From Areca catechu (lineage: Eukaryota; Streptophyta; Magnoliopsida; Arecales; Arecaceae): 64,000 bases of DNA. Shown piece by piece: positions 55,448 through 64,000 of this stretch. The translations under genes and the position numbers were made by a program. Below the pieces are notes generated by a model, which did no database searches, was not told the DNA's origin, and saw only the letters and a list, made by a program, of their open reading frames with translations. The DNA lies in contig CM038053.1 of the NCBI GenBank assembly GCA_021397845.1, positions 109,715,825 through 109,779,824 on the forward strand, written 5' to 3'. How positions within the stretch are numbered: position 1 is the first letter of the stretch; each line of letters begins with the position of its first letter.

Positions 55448-55990
55448 GGTGGAGGAACTCGACCCTGACGAGTACGGGTCGCTCTGGCTCTAGTATCGCT
55501 CAAGGAGGTATGGGTCGAGGCGCTGCAAGTCCTTTCGAGTAATCCATGAATCATCGGATTCTGGTTGACCTTGCCATCGGGCCAGGTAGCGTTAATAGCC
55601 ATGGCCCCGAGGCATGATAGCTTGATCATCCAGTATACGCTCTATCCATTCTCCTCTCTCAGGCCAATTTATAGGTGGACACTCTGGGTTAGGTTCACTC
55701 TCAAAGGATGGGATAGGTCCAAAGGCCTCACAAGGAATCTCTACTCTGTACTGGTTCACTATACTCAACCAAGTCTGTGATATTGAAGTTAGAGCTAATG
55801 CCAAAATCCGGGGGCAGATCTAGCACATAAGCATTGGGTCTGACATTCTCTATCACTCTAAAGGGTCTAGCTCCATGAGCATGAAGCTTCTTAACGGTCC
55901 GTCGGAGGAACCGCTCAGGCCTAAGCCTAATCATGACAGAATCCCCTACATTAAACTCTTTGGCTTTCTTTCGGGAATTAGCTAGTTTAT
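55448..55990 (-). pseudogene. Gypsy F: integrase C-terminus and chromodomain
   Basis: On the minus strand 55728-55934 reads IRLRPERFLRRTVKKLHAHG, RPFRVIENVRPNAYVLDLPP and FGISSNFNITDLVEY. 55592-55680 reads IERILDDQAIMPRGHGY, the start of the chromodomain; its remainder (RWQGQPESDDSWITRK-like) lies at about 55500-55590 in other frames. Order and sequence match D, E and G. Confidence 0.84.
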
Positions 55991-56179
55991 TTCAAAATAA
56001 GTGCTTAATGCAGATCTCTAACATGATGCACCTGTGACTTGTACTGACACCTAACAAAATGCAGACTCAACTATGCATTCCTATTTAGAGAAAATTTATT
56101 AGGTCTTAACTACAACTTGGACATGTGGCATGAGTCATGGTTGATGGGTGACATGCAGATGAGAATTAACAGAAACACC

Positions 56180-56520
56180 TAATAGATGCTAGAGGATCTT
56201 CCAGAAGTAGGTAGCAAATGGGATGGGCTCTAAGGATTCATGCAACATGGTAATCTCAACAAAATGTAACATAATGGTTCTAGAAACATGAGAAGACTTA
56301 GGAAAGGATAAGAAATAGGAAGGGGATTCTGGGACTGGTTCTAGGTTAAAGAGACTGACCTTAATGTATGAACATTGAGTTATATCTATAGGCAAGAAAA
56401 GGTCCATGCTATAGAAGGATGGGTCAACAAGTTCAGGAAAGAGGACTTCAATGGGAACTATAGGAGGGGATTCATCTTGAGGGTATTGAATTAAAGAGAT
56501 CATGTCCTCAATAAATTTCT
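56180..56520 (-). pseudogene. Gypsy F: conserved segment of unknown function with integrase-core piece
   Basis: The minus-strand frame 56189-56503 reads LIQYPQDESPPIVPIEVLFP, then PSYFLSFPKSSHVSRTIMLH and PIPFATYFWKIL, followed by a stop where the Trp of TLWHLLG is expected. It is the best-preserved single-frame copy of this segment and clearly aligns with D (25138-25585) and G (45757-46042). Confidence 0.8.
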
Positions 56521-57842
56521 TGGCTCTTGAATTTAGGACTGAGCTCTATAATTAGGCTTTCTTCTAGTGGCTCCTCAGGTAAGATTCTAATAGTAGGGTC
56601 AGGTTCCTCATGGTCCTCTTTTTTTAACTGTTCTTCCAAGATAGTTTCAGTTTGGGTATCTACTAGGTCAACTAATTCTAGGTGGGCTATAGTCTAGGTA
56701 GGGTTAGGGTTAGCTAATTCTGGATCAGCTATAGGTATCTCCTCTTCTCTCTCGTACTCATCCACTAAGCTCACATCAACTTCATACACTTCCACTTCAA
56801 TGTCTTCCTTGTGAACCCATGTGGTGGTAGGAGGGGGTTGGTTAAGGAAACTTGACTAGTGGCTGGGGTAGCACGGGTGGTCGACTAAGGGGTTCCTGAC
56901 TAATACCTGGGTTCTGACTATGGGCACTGATCCTAGTAGGTTCAGGTTGCCTAAGGGGTAGTGGCTTACTATTGGGCTCATATCTAGGGATACTAACCTT
57001 ATAGGGTTCAAGTTGATGGTCTATGGGTTCATTCTGCTCATAGGTCATGGGTTCATATCTGTAGGCCATGGGTCTACTGGGCTTATAAGGTGCATAGGAT
57101 CAGGGTGCATAGGATCTCGGTGCATAGGATTTGGGTAGGTACTTTATCCATAGTTCAAGTTTCATATCGCTCAAGGTAGTTATAGGTATTTTTCCTATTT
57201 GTTTGATCACTCGTTCAATCGTATCCCAATAGACTCTAGCCTGGTGAACTAGCTTAAGTTTGGCAAACTTGAATTGACTTCCTTTAGACATTTGTTCCTC
57301 CTCAAATACAGATCCATCTTTCTCTCCCAAACAAGATAATCTTCAAGATCAAGATCTCCACTAAAGTAGGTGCTTCTAACCTAAAGTACCTAGTGGCTCT
57401 CTCATCTTGGTCTGTGAAATCATGATTGGGTTTCCTTGCACTAAGATCCCAGATTGGTTCAGGGAGTGTGGCTCTCCTATGGTTGGGCTCCAAGTATGGG
57501 TCATGGTACGAGGTTCTCCCAGGGTTGGGCTCCAAGTATGGGTCATGGTATGAGTTCTCCCGGGGTTGGGCTCCAAGTATGGGTCATGGTATGGGGTTCT
57601 CCTAGGGTTGGGCTCCAAGTATGGGTCATGGTATGGGCTTCTCCTAGGGTTGGGCTCCAAGTATGGGTCATGGTACGAGGTTCTCCCAGGGTTGGGCTCC
57701 ATGTATGGGTCATGTATGGGGTTCTCCTAGGGTTGGTTTCCTTGATCACACTAGGTTGGGTTGGTTGAGGCTATCAGTATTGGGCCTCTAATCTAACACT
57801 CATGCAATCAACACACACATTGACTCCTAATCTAGTGCACAT
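56521..57842 (-). pseudogene. Gypsy F: gag with 14-residue repeats, partial gag core, Tyr/Pro-rich and acidic regions
   Basis: The minus-strand start ATG at 57840-57842 (in MCTRLGV) aligns with the gag start of E. The repeat array at 57481-57740 encodes 14-residue units of the type PYHDPYLEPNPRRT. About 57302-57420 reads a region like E (LEAPT...). 57100-57330 reads FKFAKLKLVHQARVYWDTIE, part of Retrotrans_gag. KSYAPRSYAP repeats follow at about 57080-57140. 56842-57069 reads PKYEP-like text and PLPLRQPEPTRISAHSQNPG, also found in D. The acidic part is at about 56600-56800. Frameshifts are frequent. Confidence 0.82.
57481..57740 (-). repeat. 42-base tandem repeat in gag of gypsy F
   Basis: Units start (plus strand, ggttggg) at 57481, 57523, 57564, 57606, 57648, 57690 and 57731; the period is 42, twice 41. 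Each unit encodes 14 residues (R-x-PYHDPYLEPNP). The 41-base units break the frame. Confidence 0.9.
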
Positions 57843-58672
57843 GCAAGACTCAAAGATGAGTCAATACGACTTCCTAGACCTAGAGCCCAAACAGAATAGG
57901 TTGACTCAACTTACACACAACACAACTCCTAATCCTTCCACTGGCTAGATAAGAGGTGAGATGGTAGGAGGCCCTGCTTTCGCAGGGACCCAATTAAGGA
58001 ACCACCAATCCACTTAGGATGTTTGCCTCTGGACCTCTAGCCTAGAGACTAGCTTCCAGTAATAGGAGAGGAATTAGATGCACTAGTCTTCCCACAAAGG
58101 TTGGACCCTACCTATTGGTGTCCTTAGCTCACTAGAGCAAAGCAAATTAGGTCTAATTGATTTTAATTAGGTTGGGTTTGATTGCAAGGATTGTTGTTTT
58201 TGGCTAAGGAGAGGATCAAATCCTCCCCCCATCTAGCATAGTAGAATTGCCCTTAATATCACTTATGCACATGATGGCACACATATGAAAACTAGGGTTT
58301 CTAATTTTTTTTTGTGTTTTACATATATATTTTGTATTTTCTTTTTGTAGAGATATAATTTTCAGAAAAGTACCTAATATGCAGGAAATATGCAGAAAAA
58401 CAAAGTATGCAGAGATTATACAAAAAGAACTCTAAACATGCTGAAACTAGACTTGCTGAAATTTTAAGTAGAACTATTTTCAGGCAATAAATCAGATGTG
58501 CAGAAGACATAGAAACCAAATTAAATTATGATAAAATCTTGATAAATATTATCAATTATGAAAATCCAAAAAAGTAAGAATTAAGAGTTTCTAAGTTACC
58601 TACATGCAGAAAAAAATAAAAGAACATACCATATGTAGAAATGATGGGATACAGAAATTAGCCCTAAAAGAT
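57843..58672 (-). other. Leader of gypsy F
   Basis: Non-coding. On the minus strand ctagtgagctaaggacaccaatagg (about 58110-58135) aligns with ccctagtgggctagggacaccaactgg of the D/E/G leaders. The CCAAT/ATTGG block is poorly preserved. Confidence 0.68.
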
Positions 58673-58686
58673 GCTCTGATATCAAA
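58673..58686 (-). other. PBS of gypsy F (one mismatch)
   Basis: The minus strand reads TTTGATATCAGAGC: the initiator tRNA-Met PBS with one G-to-A change, two bases from the LTR. Confidence 0.86.
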
Positions 58687-60324
58687 TGATGCAGGACTAT
58701 TTATGCATGAAAACTATTTTTTTGTTATTAGGCCATAAGTTAAGAGTTTGTATCCCAAATTTTGAGCCAAAAATCTAAGCAGAGAATTCTACAAAAAATT
58801 AGAAGCACATGCATGTAGAAATAAACCCTAAAGTGAAAGAAACAGGACCGCCGAGACTAAGAAGCCCCAGTAGGGCTAGCTCTTCTGCAATACCGCTACC
58901 TGTGAGTTAAGGGAGTGTTCCTGGTAATGATTTGAAGATGAATCCATGAAGAGGTCACTCTACGCTCTCAGATGTGGCTTGGAAAATCAAGCTTGAGACC
59001 CCACGGATTCGTGACTTTTGATCTGCTGACCTGAAAGCCAGTCAAATGGAATCCTAATTTGTGAACTCTGAGGGACCTACAAAACACCTATCAAGTGTTA
59101 GAAAACAAGGAGAAATAGGTTAGAAGGCTGAAAGAAGAAGGGGGGAAGAGGATTGATGTGGGGCTTCCAAGAGGTATGGTGTCCAAGGGTTGAAGCAGGC
59201 TGGCGGCTAGGGTTTTGTAGGAGGCTTGGAAGCAGGGCGCAGGAGGCTTGTAGCAGCAATAGAGATCACACAGAAACTCTTCACATAGCAATTTAAAGAA
59301 AACTCAAGAGAGTTTCATTATAAGCTGATAAAATGCATGAGAGGTAGGCCCTTTATATAGACTTACAAAACTTGGGGCCTAAGTAAGGGCATACAAGAAA
59401 ATTTTTTTGTGTCCTTTTCCCTTACAAATTCTACATAGACTTCCTCTCCCAATTAGGCTCTCTCTCCTCTCCCTCTCCTTAGTTTGGTCGACCAAGAGGG
59501 AGACCCTAAGGTGGCCGACCAAAGGGTGGTGTCCATAAGGTTGGGTGCCTAATAAAGAGCATGGGCCTTGGGCGGCCCACTTCAATCTCAATCCCGGGTA
59601 GGCTTTAGGGTTTCTTCGGTTGTCCATCTTCCTGGCAGGCTGATGTTGTTGTCATCCTGATTTTCAATGGTGAAGATCTCAAGGTTCTTCTCATACAATC
59701 CAAGGTGGCACATTCAAGTATGACTGGGACTCCTTGAAGTTGCCAAATTATTTTGGTCGACCAAGGGGGAGACCCTAAGGTGGCCGACCAAAGGGTGGTG
59801 TCCATAAGGTTGGTGCCTAATAAAGAGCATGGGCCTTGGGTGGCCCACTTCAATCCCGGGTAGGCTTTAGGGTTTCTTCGGTTGTCCATCTTCCTGGCAG
59901 GCTGATGTTGTTGTAATCCAGATCTTCAATGGTGAAGATCTCAAGGTTCTTCTCATGCAATCCAAGGTGGCACATTCAAGTATCACTGGGACTCCTTGAA
60001 GTTGTCAAATTATTACTCTGGCTAGGGTCCGTCAGTGGCTTGAGTCTTCTTCTCGATGAACTGGATTGGACTCATAAGACTTAAAGTGACAAAACTTATA
60101 ATGAGCATCCAAATCTTGACTCAATACCCTAATGCTATGAGTGACTCTAAATACAGGACTCAAATGTAGAAAGGCCAGAAACAGGACTCGGGGCCAAAGT
60201 AGGGACTCAAAATGGGCTAAGCCTTTATTACAAAATTGGACTCAAATACTGAGAATACTAATTAGACAACCACAGAGGGTTGAGAAGCCTCTGCCTAAGT
60301 CTGGTGCCTCTGGTGTCCACACCA
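58687..60324 (-). repeat. 5' LTR of gypsy F (with internal duplication)
   Basis: Same as 54064-55437 plus a tandem duplication: the segment from ttggtcgaccaagaggg (59484) to 59752 is repeated from 59753 to about 60015, period 269. Confidence 0.9.
59484..60015. repeat. 269-base tandem duplication within the LTR
   Basis: Two units beginning at 59484 and 59753; the 3' LTR has a single unit (about 54870-55130). Both copies contain the same pseudo-open stretch, which is not a gene. Confidence 0.88.
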
Positions 60325-60329
60325 GGAAG

Positions 60330-61163
60330 GCTTCAAGGCAATCTTGGTAGGTAGGAGCTATCTAACATAGGTTAACCCTAGGATAGAGAGTCCATTATTT
60401 GACAACTTGTTTGCTAATAAAACATTAACCTAATTAAAATACTCTTCTTTATCATCGATAAATTTAGGATCCTCTAGGTCTCTTATCTTTAAAATTCTCC
60501 TCTCATCTGTCTCTCCTTTCTTTTCTTTTTCATCTATAATAAATTAAAATAATCAAAAAATTCTTGCTAAGATAAAATGATGATTGGTTAGATATAGTCT
60601 AAGCCATACAAGATTAAAAGGTCATAGATTCCATTGAATGATCCAAAAGTCTAATTAATTATTATTACCCAGATCCTAATGAATGCCTCAAACTCTACAA
60701 GATTATTGGTACATGATTGACTCTATCCGACCATCAAGAATCAAATCCCAAGCTAACAATTTTATGAATTGATCATAACAGATTTATATGTATCCTAAAT
60801 ACATGAGACTCGAAGATGCATAAAATCATATAAGAAAACCTAAAGAAACTAAACTGGCATCTTTGATCCGTAGGATTGATGAAGTCCTAGAATGCAAAAG
60901 AGATACCTAATTTCACCTTGTGCTAGCAACTATGTGCATGGCATGTGATGCACCAAATCATGTTGTGAGGAATGTCCTTACTTGATGCGTCCATCCTAAA
61001 AGGTTTACTAGGGAGTAAAGCCAATGATAGATATATAATTGAACCTTATGCATGAACCTATAATTGAGGGTTAAGACATCACCCCAATTTTGTATGGTCA
61101 CAAGATGCAACACTAGGAGCCCATAATTTTGATCAACCCTACACTAGGTGATGCAGAACGAAA
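60330..61163 (-). other. Presumed leader of a minus-strand copia element
   Basis: AT-rich, no coding signal. A pyrimidine-rich tract lies at about 60498-60535. Because a minus-strand PBS and LTR follow at its right end, I infer that it is at least partly the leader of a minus-strand element. I cannot match it to the A-C leaders. Confidence 0.45.
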
Positions 61164-61175
61164 GCTCTGATACCA
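61164..61175 (-). other. PBS (initiator tRNA-Met) left of LTR I
   Basis: The minus strand reads TGGTATCAGAGC, four bases from the LTR start at 61180. Confidence 0.88.
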
Positions 61176-61179
61176 AGAA

Positions 61180-63625
61180 TGATGCGGAAAAAGGGGATGA
61201 AGATGATGATGCTAGCACGAATGATGCAAAGGTGGTTATATCTTGTTTTCTTTTTAGAGTTTTATCTTTGGTTCCCGATTGCAAGCAAAGAGAACCTAGG
61301 AAAACTAAAAGAAAAGAAGTCTATGCTAGCAGATCAATCCCTAAGAATGATAGACCAGGACCCCGAGATTAAGGAACCTCGGGATTAGGACTAGCTCGAT
61401 ACACCCAATACCTACCTAGGAGATGGGGATGCAAACCTTTCAAATTCTGAAGTGCCTGGTGTAGAGATCGCTCCACTCGACGGATGCGGCCTGGATGTGA
61501 AGTAATATTTTTTTTTTTTTTTTTTGTGTCCTACACTAAGCATAGAAAAAGAACAGTAGATATTTTAAAATAATTTTATTAATTACGGAAAAACCTGTCC
61601 CAAAACCAGGATCAAAAAAATATATTTGCATAGAGAACATTAAAAGCATGGCATATATATTTTTTTTATAATTTTTAGACATGTATAAATGCATATAAAA
61701 ATTAATAAGGAACTTTTCCAGCTGAATAAGGCGGAATGGGGTGGAATAGCTATTCCCGCTATTCCACCCGTCTTCAACCTCGGTTCAGAATTCCTTACCG
61801 TGGAGCAATGTTCAGACGTCGACTGCGGTGCGCACAGGTCTCCAAACCCCGAGCTCCTAGGTCCGCTGGAATCCTTGCTTGACCGGCTACAAGGTGATGA
61901 AATCGGATCTCCAAGTCTCCGGTGTTTTCCACTTCGAATTGGGGCTCCAAAAGTCGTCCACGGCCACGGTTGCAGCAGGGGGATTTGAAGATCAAACTTC
62001 GATTACCTTGCACTGGAGTGATGACCTGCTCCCAGGATCTCAGGCGAAATCCCTCTAGAGGGTTACACGCCGTGGGAACTTCTGATCGGAGCTCCGGCGT
62101 CGCTAGCCGCCGGATCCCAAGCTTTCACAGTTTTTGGAAAATAGAGGAAGCTCTCTCAAAACCCACCGAAAGAGAGCAAGAAGGGGGTAGAAAAAATTCC
62201 TCTGGATGCCAACCGTAGGGGAGAGCAAGGTCTTGAGTTTTGTGCGAAGGGGTGGTGGAATTAATTGAAATAAATCAGGGAAGGGAACGCCCTGTTTCGG
62301 TTTCAAAAATTGAAACGTCTCAGGCGTGAGGATGAAGACGACGGTTCAATAGGTGAACCGGCAAATGACCAAAAAGCCCCTCGGTCCAAGCGCAAAGCAG
62401 GGTCAATTTGGTTCAGGCCAAAACCCAGTCAAACGAAGTCCAAATCGAACGAAACTGGACTCAAAATGAAGCTAAGAACGAACCTTATCTTCCACGGTCC
62501 AACCTCACTGATTTGAGTTGAAATCGATTTGCAACCGACTAAACAAAAATCAATTGACTTAGAAACATTCATCAAACCATTTGATGAACATGGGTTCAGT
62601 CCTAGTCACCAGGAACATATCCTGGTTGATCCAGAGAAGACCCGATCAACCCAAGACCGGGTCATTCAAAGAAAACTCACCAAAACCATGACAAAATACC
62701 ACAAACGATTCCCAATCGAATCGGTTCCTGATCAGATAGAAATCCTCTGTGGCGTGTGACCTCATAGGTTCGAACCTAAACGTAGTACTGGGACACTTCC
62801 AGTACCAGCACAAGATACCACCTAGCAATGGGTCTCGTTGTCCGGATAGGTCGAAGATGCGGGAGCAATCCATCGAACCTCTGCATATGGTTACCGCATA
62901 ATTCATCCCTTTGACCTCCAATGCTCAGGATGACCTAGGGTTGAACTGCCAACCCCAGCTATGTCAATCCACTACGTGTCTCAATCTCGCATGTCCAGTG
63001 ACTCTTCACTGCGACCACCCCGCCGAGGATTTGCTAAATTGAGAGACTGCGAGACATTCAATCCAAACCATTTGACAGGTCAATTCCATCTTGGTCCACT
63101 ACTGCTCCACAAGTACTTGCCTGTACCCAGAAACCTTCCGTCACCGGATTAAAATCCTGGTAGTCCGGCACCAAAGCACAGGGAGTTGCTTGCAAGCTAC
63201 CAAAGTGACCTCAGGTCGAGGGACACTTATGCCCATATCCATTCGCGAGCGATCCTTAGGCAGATAAGGTGCTACGCGGAGTCACGTCTAATGAGATATC
63301 AAATATCCCCTTGCAGATCACATCAGTGTCACCACACCTTTGGTCAAGAGGACAACCAAACAATGCGAACCACAATAGCCTATGTTTGATATGTTGCTAT
63401 CCAGGTACAACATATCATTTGCTGAGAACCCTGTTTAAGGACCACTCGATATATCCTCTCTATATCGATGTAATAGTAGTCCTAAGGATATTCACTAAAG
63501 AATTCATTATAGGAAGATGTAAGTGATGAGAAGCCAGAATAACTTTTATTCATTTAAAAATTACATAATAATTAGCTCAACCATCTATAACCTAGATGAT
63601 TGGCTTTGGGATACAATTCCCAACA
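61180..63625 (-). repeat. LTR of copia I
   Basis: About 2.45 kb from TGATGCGG to CCCAACA. Bordered on the left by a PBS and on the right by a PPT, so it serves as 5' LTR of a body on the left and 3' LTR of a body on the right. Its right end (gattggctttggg...) resembles the LTR ends of A-C. It contains a T run (61507-61525). Open stretches inside it are short and not gene-like. Confidence 0.78.
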
Positions 63626-63639
63626 AACTCCCACTTAGA
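63626..63639 (-). other. PPT of copia I
   Basis: The minus strand reads CTAAGTGGGAGTT, the same form as the PPT of C (AAGTGGGAGAT). Confidence 0.8.
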
Positions 63640-64000
63640 CTAAAGCCAATCAGAACAGTATCGAATACCATCTTCCATTTATAACTGTCGAATTCTTTAA
63701 TTCCGATGGCTTTGGTAAAGGGTCGGCCCGATTTTTCTTTCCATCGATCTTCTGAAGGTCGATTGTCACCTCGTTCCACGATCTCTCGTGCAAGGTGAAA
63801 GCACCGCAGAATATGCTTGGTGCGCTGATGTGCCCTTCGGTTCTTTGGCTTGAGCAATCGCACCTGAGCTGTCACAATGCAGAGGATAAATGCTCCAGGG
63901 AAGGTGCCACTCCCAGCTCGCCTATGAACTTCCGCAACCAAACAGCCTCTTTTGCTGCATCAGATGCGGCAATATACTCTGCTTCACAAACCGAGTCTGC
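63640..64000 (-). pseudogene. Copia I: RNase H end of pol (cut by window edge)
   Basis: The minus strand reads EAEYIAASDAAKEAVWLRKF, IGELGVAPSLE, then in another frame AQAKEPRAHQRTKHILR-type sequence, REIVERG, and an ADPFTKAI-like end. The stop TAG is at 63640-63642, next to the PPT as in C. A one-base shift lies near 63890. It is related to but distinct from C. Confidence 0.86.

Larger units (their letters stand above)
54064..60324 (-). mobile_element. Element F: pol-less Ty3/gypsy chromovirus derivative
   Basis: TSD ggaag at 54059-54063 and 60325-60329. LTRs are at 54064-55437 (1374 bases) and 58687-60324 (1638 bases, with an internal duplication). The 3.25 kb internal part on the minus strand has PBS, leader, gag with 14-residue repeats and a partial gag core, Tyr/Pro-rich region, acidic region, conserved segment with integrase-core piece, integrase C-terminus and chromodomain, and PPT. 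Protease, RT and RNase H are missing. Confidence 0.92.

Noticed and set aside
57454..57768. Plus-strand ORF with VQGVWLSYGWAPSMG-like repeats
   Set aside because: It is the antisense reading of the 42-base gag repeat of F.
59379..59889. Repeated ORFs (MDNRRNPKAYPGLKWA) in the F LTR
   Set aside because: They lie in the LTR, are created by the LTR duplication, and have no domain or homologue outside the LTR.
61689..62218. Overlapping ORFs of about 100 residues in the I LTR
   Set aside because: Low-complexity, no motif, inside an LTR; likely chance.
1..64000. Host protein-coding genes
   Set aside because: Every coding stretch with a recognisable motif belongs to a retrotransposon; remaining sequence is LTR, leader or decayed repeat.

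Overview
This window is plant nuclear DNA and consists almost entirely of LTR retrotransposons. I see no ordinary host gene. Both major orders are present: Ty1/copia (gag, protease, integrase, reverse transcriptase, RNase H) and Ty3/gypsy chromoviruses (protease, RT, RNase H, integrase, chromodomain). Most primer-binding sites match the 3' end of plant initiator tRNA-Met (TGGTATCAGAGC). This points to repeat-rich angiosperm heterochromatin, but I cannot name the species. Element letters A to I are mine.

Layout. (A) 1-6066 is a minus-strand copia element cut by the window edge: RT, IN, PR and gag remnants, a leader, then its 5' LTR (3428-6066). A short inverted LTR fragment follows (6067-6386). 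(B) 6387-9717 is a second minus-strand copia of the same group, lacking RT; its 5' LTR starts at 9718 and is split by H, resuming at 52390-53038. (H) 11433-52384 is a plus-strand Sirevirus-like copia with TSD acatt on both sides; its own sequence is about 14-15 kb and the rest is nested insertions. (C) 11818-27842, a minus-strand copia with TSD gacac, sits in the 5' LTR of H. (D) 21570-27701, a plus-strand pol-less gypsy with TSD catag, sits in the 5' LTR of C. (E) 29149-37783, a plus-strand full-structure chromovirus gypsy with TSD cccac, splits the gag of H. (G) 42851-48106, a plus-strand pol-less gypsy with TSD aaatc, sits between pol and the env-position ORF of H. The order B > H > C > D is four levels deep and is proved by target-site duplications.

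Right of the nest, 53039-54063 holds very old material, including a decayed Athila/Tat-type LTR end with its PBS and a fragment of a retrotransposon leader. (F) 54064-60324, a minus-strand pol-less gypsy with TSD ggaag, is inserted there. From 60330 there is a leader-like stretch and a PBS, then an LTR (61180-63625), and then the PPT and RNase H of a minus-strand copia (I) that leaves the window. That LTR is therefore shared by two element bodies.

Most coding regions are broken by stops and frameshifts. E keeps almost every domain, but with many one-base gaps. H carries an extra ORF downstream of pol, in the position where Sireviruses can have an env-like gene. Its in-frame stops look like cytosine-deamination products.

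The most interesting signals are mostly non-coding or structural: (1) three pol-less gypsy elements (D, F, G) share one architecture, with gag, an acidic segment, a conserved segment of unknown function fused to a small integrase piece, then the integrase C-terminus and chromodomain; (2) H has several copies of a motif complementary to its own PBS near its 3' end, between purine tracts; (3) H has a palindrome array (CAAGTGTCGACACTTG) in its LTR and again between pol and the env-position ORF; (4) each of the copia leaders A, B and C has four short inverted-repeat boxes whose spacer is uniform within an element but differs between elements; (5) a leader module appears to be shared between copia and gypsy elements.
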